A stretch of DNA of 29,306 nucleotides from JANMDU01 sp031375105 (GCA_031375105.1 JANMHJ010000037.1:1-29306), one strand, 5' to 3'; shown: positions 15,440-23,384, counted from the first letter of the stretch. Numbers and translations: made by a program. Notes: generated from the sequence alone by a model not told the origin.

Positions 15440-16264
15440 ATGGATATGGGTATTGCAGGCCGTTGGGCCTTGGTGGGCGGTGCAAGCAAAGGCTTGGGCC
15501 ACGGCTGCGCAGCAGCCTTGGCGCTTGAGGGCGTGAACGTGGTGATGGTCTCGCGCGGGCGCGAGGCGCTTGAAGCATCTGCTATGAAATTAAGAGCGCT
15601 CTGCGCTGATTCTATAACGGCTAACAGCCCAAATGGCATAAAAAATGTGCCTCAAATCTTGACAATAGCCGCAGACATCACCACTGCCGCTGGCCGTGAG
15701 CAGATCTTCGCCTTGCGCAAAGATTTCGACATTGTCGTCACCAACGCAGGCGGCCCGCCCACCGGAGATTTCCGCACTTGGGACAGAGACACTTGGCTGG
15801 CCGCGCTGGATGCCAATATGCTCACCCCGATTGAGCTGATCAAAGCCACGGTGGACGGCATGGCCGCACGCGGCTTTGGCCGCATCGTCAATATCACCAG
15901 CAGCGCGGTGAAAGCGCCGATTGATATTCTGGGATTGAGCAACGGCGCTCGCAGCGGCTTGACCGGTTTCGTTGCAGGCATCGCCCGCTCCAGCTTGGCC
16001 GCGCAAGGCGTGACGATCAACAACCTACTGCCTGGCATCTTCGACACCGACCGCTTGGCCGGTAACTTCGCCGCCCAGGCCGCCAAGAGCGGCAAAAGCG
16101 CAGACGAAGTAAAGGCCGCCCGCATCGCCGCCTTGCCCGGCAAGCGCCTAGGCAACGCCGAAGAATTCGGCAAAACCTGCGCCTTCCTTTGCAGCGCACA
16201 CGCAGGCTATATCAACGGCCAAAACATCCTGATCGACGGCGGCAGTTTTCCGGGGACGTTTTAA
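15440..16264 (+). CDS. Atypical SDR-family protein (beta-ketoacyl-reductase-like) lacking the catalytic Tyr-Lys
   Basis: This 274-aa protein keeps the SDR fold: GGASKGLGHGCA as cofactor motif, TNAGGPPTGDF in place of NNAG, NITSSAVKAPIDILGLSN, and a C-terminal GQNILIDGGSFPGTF. At the place of YxxxK it has LSNGARSG, so both catalytic Tyr and Lys are missing. This agrees with a known subgroup of 3-oxoacyl-ACP-reductase-like SDRs with an imperfect tetrad, whose reaction is uncertain. A dispersed repeat is embedded in-frame at about residues 46-65, adding roughly 18 residues between the second beta strand and the AADIT motif. AGGA precedes the ATG. It is divergent from the catabolic operon, so it may be coregulated. 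Confidence 0.87.
   Translation: MDMGIAGRWALVGGASKGLGHGCAAALALEGVNVVMVSRGREALEASAMKLRALCADSITANSPNGIKNVPQILTIAADITTAAGREQIFALRKDFDIVVTNAGGPPTGDFRTWDRDTWLAALDANMLTPIELIKATVDGMAARGFGRIVNITSSAVKAPIDILGLSNGARSGLTGFVAGIARSSLAAQGVTINNLLPGIFDTDRLAGNFAAQAAKSGKSADEVKAARIAALPGKRLGNAEEFGKTCAFLCSAHAGYINGQNILIDGGSFPGTF
15577..15633 (+). repeat. Dispersed ~55-bp repeat, copy 6 (inside the atypical SDR gene)
   Basis: The plus strand carries TCTGCTATGAAATTAAGAGC, CTGCGCTG and TCTATAACGGCTAACAGCCC. It encodes SAMKLRALCADSITANSPN in the sense direction, in the same phase as the sense copy in leuS. Confidence 0.75.
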
Positions 16265-16354
16265 TTGGCTCTGTTTAGATTTAATTGTTGACTTGCTTGT
16301 TGGTTCGCGTGTGGCCTGGCGTGCTGTGACTTGTGGGTTAGAGCTCCATGGCCG

Positions 16355-16490
16355 GTGGGAGCCGTAGTCGGGCGGGCTCATGGTCCCGGTTCGGGAGTTT
16401 GCGGCACCTGCCGCTGATTGACGAACGTCAACGCTTGCGCGTTGGCTGACCCTGCACTGCGAAAATCGCCCGCCCGACTACGACTCCCAC
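16355..16490 (-). repeat. Structured inverted-repeat element A (core read on minus strand)
   Basis: The 22-nt arms 16355-16376 and 16469-16490 are complementary with one mismatch. Between them, on the minus strand, the core runs GATTTTCGCAG, then hairpin AACGC-GCAA-GCGTT, TTGAC-GTTC-GTCAA, hairpin GCGGC-AGGT-GCCGC, CCCG-AAC-CGGG, and ends GGGACCATGAG. The same core order occurs in element B. Confidence 0.85.
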
Positions 16491-16672
16491 AGGCCGGGGT
16501 TGGTGTGCGACTGTTTTGGTTGGTTGGTGCGCGACTTGAATTTCAGTGGCCATCGTTGTGCGCCACCGTGTCCGCGATAGCAGACCGAAGTTGAGCGCCG
16601 CCATGTCCTCGCCAGCAAATTGACTGAAGCTTGACCATCTACGCGCGAAGATCTTCCGCGTTCTATCAGGCT

Positions 16673-16813
16673 CTGCCTGAGCGGGGATACGCCGCGCGAT
16701 TTTCGCAGCACAGGGCGGGGAAACGCGAAGCGTTTCACATCGTCATATCGCGACAGGTGTCGCGTGACTACCCGAGCAGGGACCATGAGCGCGGCGTATC
16801 CCCGCTCAGGCAG
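16673..16813 (+). repeat. Structured inverted-repeat element B (core read on plus strand)
   Basis: The 24-nt arms 16673-16696 and 16790-16813 are perfectly complementary, and their sequence is unrelated to the arms of element A. The core has the same landmarks: GATTTTCGCAG, hairpin AAACGC-GAA-GCGTTT, hairpin GCGAC-AGGT-GTCGC, a CCC/GGG pair, and GGGACCATGAG. It points away from element A. Confidence 0.88.
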
Positions 16814-16848
16814 CGCCGACGCAACAAAGAAGCAACCCGCAGAACGAA

Positions 16849-16896
16849 ACTACTATTAATTCAATAGCAAACTATGCACAATATATAACGGCAAAC
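16849..16896 (+). repeat. Dispersed ~55-bp repeat, copy 7
   Basis: The plus strand shows TACTATTAATTCAATAGC, TATGCACA and ATATAACGGCAAA. It is intergenic, about 20 nt beyond the 3' end of the Lrp-type gene. Confidence 0.8.
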
Positions 16897-16915
16897 ACCC
16901 CAAAACGCTCAGAAC

Positions 16916-17350
16916 CTAAGACAAACGGTAGGTCTCCAGATGAATACTCGTCTCGGTATTGCTGATGCCCTTGACCAGCCGAATGCGCTCGAGCGTCTTG
17001 CCCAATTCCTGCAAATTTTCTGCTCGCAGCTCGGCCAGCAAATCCCAGCGGCCATTCGTGTCGTGCAGCGTGGCCACATTGGGCTCGCCCAAGAGACTGG
17101 CGATCACCAAGCGCGTTTGATTGCCTTCCACGGCAATGCTCATCCACGCTTTAATGTCATTGCGCTGCACATCGGGGCGCACCCGTACTGTGTAGCCCAC
17201 GATGATGCCCGCGTCTTCTAGCTTGGCGATGCGGTTCGTTACCGTGCCGCGCGAGACGGCCAACTTGTGCGACAAATCGGCGATGGACAGACGCGCGTCT
17301 TGGCGCAAGAGGGAGAGCAGTTGGTGGTCAGTTTCGTCCATTTTTGCCAT
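16916..17350 (-). CDS. Lrp/AsnC-family transcriptional regulator
   Basis: This 144-aa protein has the N-terminal helix-turn-helix (DHQLLSLLRQDARLSIADLSHKLAVSRGTVTNRIAKLE, from about residue 7) and the C-terminal RAM ligand-binding domain of feast/famine regulators. It is divergent from ornithine cyclodeaminase and arginase, so it most likely controls arginine or ornithine catabolism in response to an amino acid. The intergenic region has three copies of a TTTGCTA-TTTTC motif that could be its operators. An alternative ATG three codons later (17341) is equally possible, since neither has a strong ribosome binding site. Confidence 0.92.
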   Translation of the reverse strand: MAKMDETDHQLLSLLRQDARLSIADLSHKLAVSRGTVTNRIAKLEDAGIIVGYTVRVRPDVQRNDIKAWMSIAVEGNQTRLVIASLLGEPNVATLHDTNGRWDLLAELRAENLQELGKTLERIRLVKGISNTETSIHLETYRLS

Positions 17351-17415
17351 TTTGCTACTTTTCTCTGTTTTTTTGTCAGAAAAATAGCATATTTAATGCA
17401 TTTTTTGCTATTTTC
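17351..17415. promoter_or_regulatory. Probable Lrp-type operator array in the divergent region
   Basis: Three related sites are visible: TTTGCTACTTTTC (17351-17363), GAAAAATAGCA (17379-17389) and TTTGCTATTTTC (17404-17415). The last two form a 9-bp perfect inverted repeat, AAAATAGCA at 17381-17389 with TGCTATTTT at 17406-17414, centred in an AT-rich region between the regulator and its target genes. Confidence 0.6.
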
Positions 17416-17485
17416 ATTGCCTTTGCTTAACTGCAAACTCCAAACTGATCAAAAAACAGCGCGTCTATCGCACCAGGAGATTGCC

Positions 17486-18586
17486 ATGCAATACACAAAC
17501 CAAGCCCTCTGCACCCAGTTTTTAAGCGCCCAAGAGGCAGCAAGCCTCGTCAAAAAACTCGGCCTGCCGCTCGTGCTGCAAGGCATGGCGGCCAATATCC
17601 ATCAAGACTTCTTGCGCTGGAAGGCGTTTGACAAATCAGCTCGCTTGGCCGCGCACTCCCAAGACGGCGTGATTGAGCTGATGCCGATTGCCGACGACCG
17701 CACCTTCACCTTCAAATACGTCAACGGGCATCCGAAAAACACCCAGCGCGGCCTGCCTACCGTGATGGCTTTTGGCGTGTTGGCCGATGTGGCCACGGGC
17801 ATGCCGCTCTTGATCAGCGAATTAACGCTGACCACGGCGATTCGCACCGCCGCCACCAGCGCTGTGGCCGCTCGCGCTCTGGCACGGCAGGACAGCCGCA
17901 GCATGGCCTTGATTGGCAATGGCGCACAAAGTGAATTCCAAGCGCTGGCTTTTCATCATCTGCTGGGCATTGAAGAAATCCATTTGTTTGACACCGACAT
18001 TGAAGCCACCGCCAAACTCATGCGCAATCTGCAAGCCAACCCCGATGCGCGCGGCTTGAGGCTGAGCAGCTATGCCAGCGTGCGCGAAGCGGTGCTCGGC
18101 GCGGACATCATCACCACCGTGACCGCCGACAAAACCAACGCCGCCATCCTGAATGCCGACATGATTGAGCCCGGTATGCACATCAATGGCGTGGGCGGCG
18201 ACTGTCCCGGCAAGACAGAGATTCCGCCCGAGGTGATGAATCTGGCAAGCGTGTTTGTTGAGTTCGAGCCACAAACGCGCATCGAGGGCGATTTGCAGCA
18301 CATGCCTGCCGATTTTGCGGTCACAGAGCTGTGGCAAGTGTTGGCGGGTAAGCTGGAGGGGCGCACCAGCGAGGCACAAATCACGATGTTTGATTCTGTG
18401 GGCTTTGCGTTGGAAGATTTTTCTGCGCTGCGTTTTCTACAGAGTAGCGCCATCGCGCAAGAGATGGGGCAACCGCTCGATCTGATTCCAAAGCTTGACG
18501 ATCCGAAGAATCTGTATCAACTGATCCAGCCTACCGCGCCTGTGCGCAACGTCACCCGCCCAACTGCCGCTACAGTGGCGGCATGA
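17486..18586 (+). CDS. Ornithine cyclodeaminase / mu-crystallin family protein
   Basis: This 366-aa enzyme probably converts ornithine to proline and ammonia with bound NAD. The dinucleotide-binding motif is in ALIGNGAQSEFQALAF, and upstream are the family-typical TFKYVNGHPKN and TAIRTAATSAVAARALA segments; ITTVTADKTNAAIL and the EFEPQTRIEGDLQ segment also fit longer bacterial ornithine cyclodeaminases. The ATG at 17486 follows AGGAGA at a good distance; the frame is open far upstream but overlaps the regulator. Its stop overlaps the arginase start by ATGA, so the two are translationally coupled and together make an arginine, ornithine, proline route. Confidence 0.9.
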   Translation: MQYTNQALCTQFLSAQEAASLVKKLGLPLVLQGMAANIHQDFLRWKAFDKSARLAAHSQDGVIELMPIADDRTFTFKYVNGHPKNTQRGLPTVMAFGVLADVATGMPLLISELTLTTAIRTAATSAVAARALARQDSRSMALIGNGAQSEFQALAFHHLLGIEEIHLFDTDIEATAKLMRNLQANPDARGLRLSSYASVREAVLGADIITTVTADKTNAAILNADMIEPGMHINGVGGDCPGKTEIPPEVMNLASVFVEFEPQTRIEGDLQHMPADFAVTELWQVLAGKLEGRTSEAQITMFDSVGFALEDFSALRFLQSSAIAQEMGQPLDLIPKLDDPKNLYQLIQPTAPVRNVTRPTAATVAA

Positions 18587-19530
18587 ACAACACGACCTCT
18601 TTCTCTTCGGTCAGCCTGATCGGCGCACCCACCGACATCGGCGCAGGCGCACGCGGTGCGAGCATGGGCCCCGAGGCTCTGCGCGTGGCGGGCATCGCGC
18701 AAGCGATTGCGCAGTTTGGCTTGTCTGTCAAAGACTGCGGCAATCTGCTCGGCCCAGCGAACCCTTGGCTGCCTGCGGTGAACGGCTTTCGTCATTTGAA
18801 CGAGGTCGCGCAATGGAATCAGTTGCTGCACGAGGCGATGCTCAGCGAGCTGCGCGCAGGGCATTTGCCGGTGATGCTGGGCGGCGACCATAGTTTAGGC
18901 ATTGGCTCGATCAGCGCTGTGGCCAAGCATTGCAAAGAAAAAGGCAAAAAACTGCGCGTGCTCTGGCTCGATGCGCATGCAGATTTCAACACCGCGACCA
19001 TGACGCCCAGCGGCAACATCCACGGCATGCCTGTAGCCTGCCTGTGCGGCCAAGGCCCGCAAGAGCTGGTGGGCATCGGCGGCTTCTCGGCTGCGCGGCC
19101 TGCGCTACACCCAAAAGAGATTCGCCAGCTTGGTATTCGCAGCGTCGATGCGGGCGAAAAAAAGCTCGTGCACGACATGGGCATTGAAGTGTTTGACATG
19201 CGCTACATCGACGAAATGGGCATGCGCAACGCGATGGAGCTGGCGCTGGCCTTGATGGATACCAACACCCATCTGCATGTGAGTCTGGATGTGGATTTTC
19301 TCGACCCTGACATCGCCCCAGGTGTGGGCACCACCGTGCGCGGCGGCCCCACATACCGCGAAGCGCAGCTGTGCATGGAGATGATTGCTGACACCGGCCT
19401 GCTCGCTTCGCTCGATATCGTGGAGCTCAATCCTGCTTTCGATATTCGCAACCAAACCGCCGAGCTGGCAGTAGATTTGGTGGAAAGCCTGTTTGGAAAG
19501 TCAACCTTGATGCGTCATCGTGCGCTATAA
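18583..19530 (+). CDS. rocF: Arginase
   Basis: This 315-aa enzyme hydrolyses arginine to ornithine and urea. The binuclear manganese ligands are all visible: His103 in GGDHSLG, Asp130, His132 and Asp134 in DAHADFNT, and the two Asp of SLDVDFLDPDIAPGVGT. The length fits arginases rather than agmatinases, and the upstream ornithine cyclodeaminase fits arginase as well. It starts within the stop codon of that gene. The last codons and stop lie at the head of a dispersed repeat (copy 8), which may have replaced the original end. No urease or urea transporter gene is in the window. Confidence 0.94.
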   Translation: MNNTTSFSSVSLIGAPTDIGAGARGASMGPEALRVAGIAQAIAQFGLSVKDCGNLLGPANPWLPAVNGFRHLNEVAQWNQLLHEAMLSELRAGHLPVMLGGDHSLGIGSISAVAKHCKEKGKKLRVLWLDAHADFNTATMTPSGNIHGMPVACLCGQGPQELVGIGGFSAARPALHPKEIRQLGIRSVDAGEKKLVHDMGIEVFDMRYIDEMGMRNAMELALALMDTNTHLHVSLDVDFLDPDIAPGVGTTVRGGPTYREAQLCMEMIADTGLLASLDIVELNPAFDIRNQTAELAVDLVESLFGKSTLMRHRAL

Positions 19531-19578
19531 AATATATAGCATACTAAGCAGGTTTTATAACGGCTAATGGCCGATTTG
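19526..19578 (+). repeat. Dispersed ~55-bp repeat, copy 8
   Basis: The plus strand shows ATATATAGCATACTAAGCAG, then TTTTATAACGGCTAATGGCC and GATTT. It begins at the arginase stop codon, between convergent arginase and lptE. Confidence 0.8.
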
Positions 19579-19608
19579 ACTTGAATTTTTAGGTTGAATC
19601 GGCTTGAG
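19562..19608. terminator. Possible hairpin between convergent arginase and lptE
   Basis: GCCGATT (19570-19576) pairs with AATCGGC (19597-19603), and outer GGCT and AGCC extend it. There is no U-run on either side, so terminator function is uncertain. Confidence 0.3.
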
Positions 19609-19615
19609 CCTAGAT

Positions 19616-20155
19616 TCACAGCATCTTGACCGACGAGAGTCTGCGCAGCGCCTGCTGCACGATGTCGCTTTGCATGCTGCGATAAATCAAAGCTTCTTCA
19701 GATTCTTTGGCCAGTGCGCCGCTTTCGTTGAAACTGATGTCGCGCTGAAGCAGCAGCTCTGTTTCGGGGATGATTTCATTGCCATCTTTGCCGCGCAAAC
19801 GGAATTTAAAGCGGATGCGCAGCTGAAATTCACGCACTTGGCCGGAGGCGTTCACGCCGACCACGGTTTTTTCGCGCTGATCTTGAAGCACCTCCAAAAC
19901 CACTTGCGCAGCATCGAGTTGGCGGTTATCTGAGATCACGCGCACACCACTGGCCTCTAGCGAGCGCCTCAACTCTTGACCCAAACTGGAGCTCTCCGCA
20001 AAGCCCGCGTACATCGTGTTAAACGGCAGATTGGGCGCTTGGCGCAGCTGAAAACCACAGGCGGGCAGCAAGCTGACCACGCTAGAGACAGCGGCGAAAA
20101 CGCTCAGGCGCTCAAGCGCTTGGCGACGGGAAGAGGAGATAGGAGAAACTTGCAT
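19616..20155 (-). CDS. lptE: LPS-assembly lipoprotein LptE
   Basis: This 179-aa outer-membrane lipoprotein plugs the LptD barrel for lipopolysaccharide insertion. It has a signal peptide ending in the lipobox LLPAC (Cys33) followed by GFQLRQ, the hallmark of LptE; the n-region contains RR. The remainder has the family's mixed alpha/beta pattern. It overlaps the leuS stop by one base (TGATG), as is usual for leuS-lptE in proteobacteria. The usual next gene, holA, does not follow; arginase converges instead. Confidence 0.9.
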   Translation of the reverse strand: MQVSPISSSRRQALERLSVFAAVSSVVSLLPACGFQLRQAPNLPFNTMYAGFAESSSLGQELRRSLEASGVRVISDNRQLDAAQVVLEVLQDQREKTVVGVNASGQVREFQLRIRFKFRLRGKDGNEIIPETELLLQRDISFNESGALAKESEEALIYRSMQSDIVQQALRRLSSVKML

Positions 20156-22941
20156 CAGACGACGATGTTAACCAATCGCCCGGGCACCACGATGATTTTC
20201 TTCGGTGCTGCACCTGCCGCTGCTTTTTGGAAGGCCTCGGTAGCAAGTGCTGCCGCCTCAATGGCCTCTTTGCTCGCACCAGCAGGCACGCGCACCGAGC
20301 CGCGCAATTTGCCACCCACTTGCAGCATCAGCTCAATCTCGTCTTGCACCAAGGCGCTCTCATCGACCTGCGGCCATGGCGCGTCCAGCAGCTCGCCATG
20401 TGCTTTGGCAAATCCGAGCTGCTGCCACAGCGCATGCGTCAGATGCGGTGTGGCTGGGTAGAGCACGCGCAGCAAGATGCCAAAGCCTTCAAACACAGCC
20501 GCCATGTCGCTGTTGGCCGCCACCTGCGTGCCGCCCCCGCCTTTGAAGCCCTCAAGTGCATTGAGCAGCTTCATCGCACCCGAGACCACCGTGTTGTATT
20601 GCATGCGCTCGTAGTCGTAGCTCACTTGGCGCAGCACGGTGTGAATCTCTCGGCGCAGCGCTTGCGCCGGTTTACTCAAGGTTTTTGCATCAAATACGCC
20701 ATCTGTCCTTATAAATCCTGCGCTAGATGCTATCGAATTCATAGTATTGAGTTTGCCACCAAAGCCCCAAACGCGCTTCAAGAATCGGTAGCTGCCCTCC
20801 ACTGCGCCGTCGTTCCACTCCAGCGTGGCCTCGGGCGGGGCAGTAAACATGGTGTACAGGCGAGCGGTGTCAGCACCATATTTGTCGATCAGTTCTTGCG
20901 GGTCGATGCCATTGTTTTTGCTCTTGCTCATCGTGCCTACGCCTTCGTAGGTGATGGCCGTGCCAGCAGGCAAAAGCCCGCCTGCGTAATCCACAGCATG
21001 TTTCAGCTTTGCGCCGATGATTTTGCCGGCCTCGTCATGTACATGCTCCACATCGTGCGGCCAGAAATACTCTTTGCCGCCTTTTTCATTTTTGCGCGAA
21101 TAGATGTGATTGAGCACCATGCCTTGGCACAGCAGCTTGGTGAAGGGCTCGTCGGCCTGCATCAACCCCATATCGCGCATGACTTTCGTCCAGAAACGGG
21201 CGTAGAGCAAATGCAAGATGGCGTGCTCGATGCCGCCGATGTATTGATCCATCGCGGGTGCGCTACCGGAGGGGCCGGCCTCCTTTGGCATCCAGTAATT
21301 CACCGCGCTATTGGTCATCTCTGCGCTGAGTTTTTGATCGGCTTCAGGCAAGCAGTAACGGATGAAATACCAGCTTGAATCGACGAAAGTGTCCATCGTG
21401 TCGGTTTCGCGCCGCGCGGCCTTACCGCAGATCGGGCAGGCTGCGCCCGCATGAAAACCTTCATGCTTGTGCAGCGGATTGCCTGAGCCATCGGGAATGC
21501 AATCTTCGGGCAGCTTGACAGGCAATTGGTCATACGGCACAGGCTGCGCACCATGCTCGGCGCAATGCACGATCGGAATCGGTGTGCCCCAGTAGCGCTG
21601 GCGGCTGATGCCCCAATCGCGCAAACGCCAAGTAATTTTTTTCTCGCCGAGGTTTTTGGCAGCGAGATCCGCAGCGACTGCATCTGTGCAGGCTTTGAAT
21701 TTCAAACCGTCGTATTGGCTGGAATGGATACCGACGCCTTCGCCTTTGATGGCGTAGCTGTCGCTCCATACATCCGTCGAAAAATTCATGCCGACAGCAT
21801 CGACCACTTGCTGGATCGCCAAGCTGTATTTTTTCGCAAACGCAAAATCCCGCTCATCATGCGCAGGTACGCCCATCACTGCGCCATCGCCATAGCTGAT
21901 CAGCACATAGTTGCCCACCCACACTTCGATTTGCGCGCCGGTAAGCGGATGCGTGACAAACAAGCCCGTGGCCACGCCTTCTTTTTCTTTAACGGCGAGT
22001 TCGGCTTCCGTCGTGCCGCCCGCTTTGAGTGCTTCAATTTTGGGTGAAAGAGCAGGATTGATTTCTCCCGCACGCACGGCCAGCGGATGCTCGGGAGCCA
22101 CCGCCACGAAGGTCACGCCCATGATGGTGTCGGCGCGAGTGGTGAAGACGTACATCTTGCCGTCTTGAATCAACTTACCCTGCGCATCTTTGATTTCATG
22201 GGGGAATGCAAAGCGCACACCTTCAGATTTACCGAGCCAGTTTTCCTGCATCAGGCGCACTTTGTCGGGCCAGCCGGTGAGCGTGGCGTTCGGGTTGCCG
22301 ATCTGCACATGATCAAGCAGCTCTTGCGCGTAATCGGTGATCTTCAAGTAGTAGCCCGGAATTTCGCGTTTTTCCACCGCTGCACCGGTGCGCCAGCCTT
22401 TGCCATCAATCACTTGCTCATTGGCCAGCACTGTTTGATCGACCGGATCCCAGTTGACGACCTGCGTTTTGCGATAGGCGATGCCCTTTTCCAGCATTTT
22501 CAAGAATAGCCACTGATTCCATTTGTAATATGCCGGATCGCAAGCCGCCATCTCGCGGCTCCAGTCAATCGCCAAACCCATCGCCTTCATCTGGCGCTTC
22601 ATGTAATCAATGTTGTCGTAGGTCCACTTCGCAGGCGGCACGCCATTTTTCATCGCCGCGTTCTCAGCAGGTAAACCAAATGCATCCCAGCCCATCGGCA
22701 TCAGCACATTAAAGCCCTTCATGCGCAACTGCCGCGCCAGCATGTCGTTGATGGTGTAGTTGCGCACATGGCCCATGTGCAGCTTGCCGCTGGGGTAGGG
22801 CAGCATCGAGCAGGCATAGTATTTGGGCTTTAAATTGCCTTGGGCATCTTTGGCATGCTCATGCACGCGATAGGCATCCGCAGCATTCCAGTGGTCTTGC
22901 GCAGCCTTTTCTAGCGCGGTGTGATCGTATTTTTCTTGCAT
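20155..22941 (-). CDS. leuS: Leucyl-tRNA synthetase
   Basis: This 928-aa class-I aminoacyl-tRNA synthetase charges tRNA-Leu. The HIGH motif is in PYPSGKLHMGHVRNY (residues about 49-63), an editing domain follows, and the second signature is GTMSKSKNNG. A zinc-finger-like CPICGKAARR segment is also present. The ATG at 22941 begins MQEKYDHTALEKAAQ, the usual start; a TTG three codons upstream is less likely. The start is only 5 nt after the PIN-toxin stop codon. A dispersed repeat is embedded in-frame at about residues 731-750, between the catalytic core and the anticodon-binding domain. Confidence 0.97.
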   Translation of the reverse strand: MQEKYDHTALEKAAQDHWNAADAYRVHEHAKDAQGNLKPKYYACSMLPYPSGKLHMGHVRNYTINDMLARQLRMKGFNVLMPMGWDAFGLPAENAAMKNGVPPAKWTYDNIDYMKRQMKAMGLAIDWSREMAACDPAYYKWNQWLFLKMLEKGIAYRKTQVVNWDPVDQTVLANEQVIDGKGWRTGAAVEKREIPGYYLKITDYAQELLDHVQIGNPNATLTGWPDKVRLMQENWLGKSEGVRFAFPHEIKDAQGKLIQDGKMYVFTTRADTIMGVTFVAVAPEHPLAVRAGEINPALSPKIEALKAGGTTEAELAVKEKEGVATGLFVTHPLTGAQIEVWVGNYVLISYGDGAVMGVPAHDERDFAFAKKYSLAIQQVVDAVGMNFSTDVWSDSYAIKGEGVGIHSSQYDGLKFKACTDAVAADLAAKNLGEKKITWRLRDWGISRQRYWGTPIPIVHCAEHGAQPVPYDQLPVKLPEDCIPDGSGNPLHKHEGFHAGAACPICGKAARRETDTMDTFVDSSWYFIRYCLPEADQKLSAEMTNSAVNYWMPKEAGPSGSAPAMDQYIGGIEHAILHLLYARFWTKVMRDMGLMQADEPFTKLLCQGMVLNHIYSRKNEKGGKEYFWPHDVEHVHDEAGKIIGAKLKHAVDYAGGLLPAGTAITYEGVGTMSKSKNNGIDPQELIDKYGADTARLYTMFTAPPEATLEWNDGAVEGSYRFLKRVWGFGGKLNTMNSIASSAGFIRTDGVFDAKTLSKPAQALRREIHTVLRQVSYDYERMQYNTVVSGAMKLLNALEGFKGGGGTQVAANSDMAAVFEGFGILLRVLYPATPHLTHALWQQLGFAKAHGELLDAPWPQVDESALVQDEIELMLQVGGKLRGSVRVPAGASKEAIEAAALATEAFQKAAAGAAPKKIIVVPGRLVNIVV
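20692..20747 (-). repeat. Dispersed ~55-bp repeat, copy 9 (inside leuS)
   Basis: On the minus strand it shows TACTATGAATTCGATAGC, AGCGCAG and TTTATAAGGACAGATGGC. It encodes TMNSIASSAGFIRTDGVF in the sense direction, in the same phase as copy 6. Confidence 0.75.
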
Positions 22942-22946
22942 GGTGT

Positions 22947-23384
22947 TCAAATCAAATTTTCAATAAATGGATTTTTAATGGCTACTGCGCCACCGCCAAA
23001 CTCAGGCGGAATCTGAACGCGCAGCCCATCTTGCATATCTTCTGAGTACATCAGAGCGCAGCCGCTCAAGGCCGCTGCGGCAAGAATATTGGCATCATAA
23101 ATAGTGAGTTTGTAGCGCTCAGCCAAAACCATTGCGAGCCCTTGCATGCGGCGCGTCAAATCGACAACGGTGCAAACTTTATGCAACACGGCATGGATCG
23201 AGCGAATTTCTTCCCATGACATACCAGACTTTTTGCGCAGCACATTGGCGAATTCGTTGAGTACTTGCACACTGATAACGCAAGCGCTAGCAAGCAGACT
23301 CTGCACCAGCTTTGCTCGTTCTTGATCTTGTATCCAATAAACCAAGATATTCGTGTCGATAAAAGCTACTGGAGCTGCACTCAT
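22947..23384 (-). CDS. vapC: PIN-domain toxin (VapC-like)
   Basis: This 145-aa protein is a PIN-domain ribonuclease, the toxin of a type II toxin-antitoxin pair. The acidic active-site residues are present: Asp in FIDTNILVYW (residues 8-17), Glu in VLNEFANV, Asp in IYDANILAAAAL and the Ser-Glu-Asp of YSEDMQDG. Its ATG overlaps the antitoxin stop by 4 nt. It is inserted between the ExbD/TolR-type gene and leuS, and its stop is 5 nt before the leuS start. The RNA target is unknown. Confidence 0.88.
   Translation of the reverse strand: MSAAPVAFIDTNILVYWIQDQERAKLVQSLLASACVISVQVLNEFANVLRKKSGMSWEEIRSIHAVLHKVCTVVDLTRRMQGLAMVLAERYKLTIYDANILAAAALSGCALMYSEDMQDGLRVQIPPEFGGGAVAIKNPFIENLI

Larger units (their letters stand above)
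16265..16915. other. 650-bp gene-free region with two structured elements and a dispersed repeat
   Basis: No credible gene lies between the atypical SDR and the Lrp-type regulator. The region holds element A (16355-16490), element B (16673-16813) and copy 7 of the dispersed repeat (16849-16896). The 182 bp between A and B show only a short palindrome around GAAGATCTTC near 16647. The first 90 bp show nothing recognisable. Confidence 0.75.

Noticed and set aside
16355..16813. The two structured elements as a CRISPR array or integron attC sites
   Set aside because: There are only two copies in opposite orientation, no regular spacers, and no RYYYAAC/GTTRRRY ends; the core, not the ends, is conserved.
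16631..16867. 78-codon plus-strand frame across structured element B
   Set aside because: Almost all of it is the element itself, including both stem arms; the composition is highly basic and without motifs.
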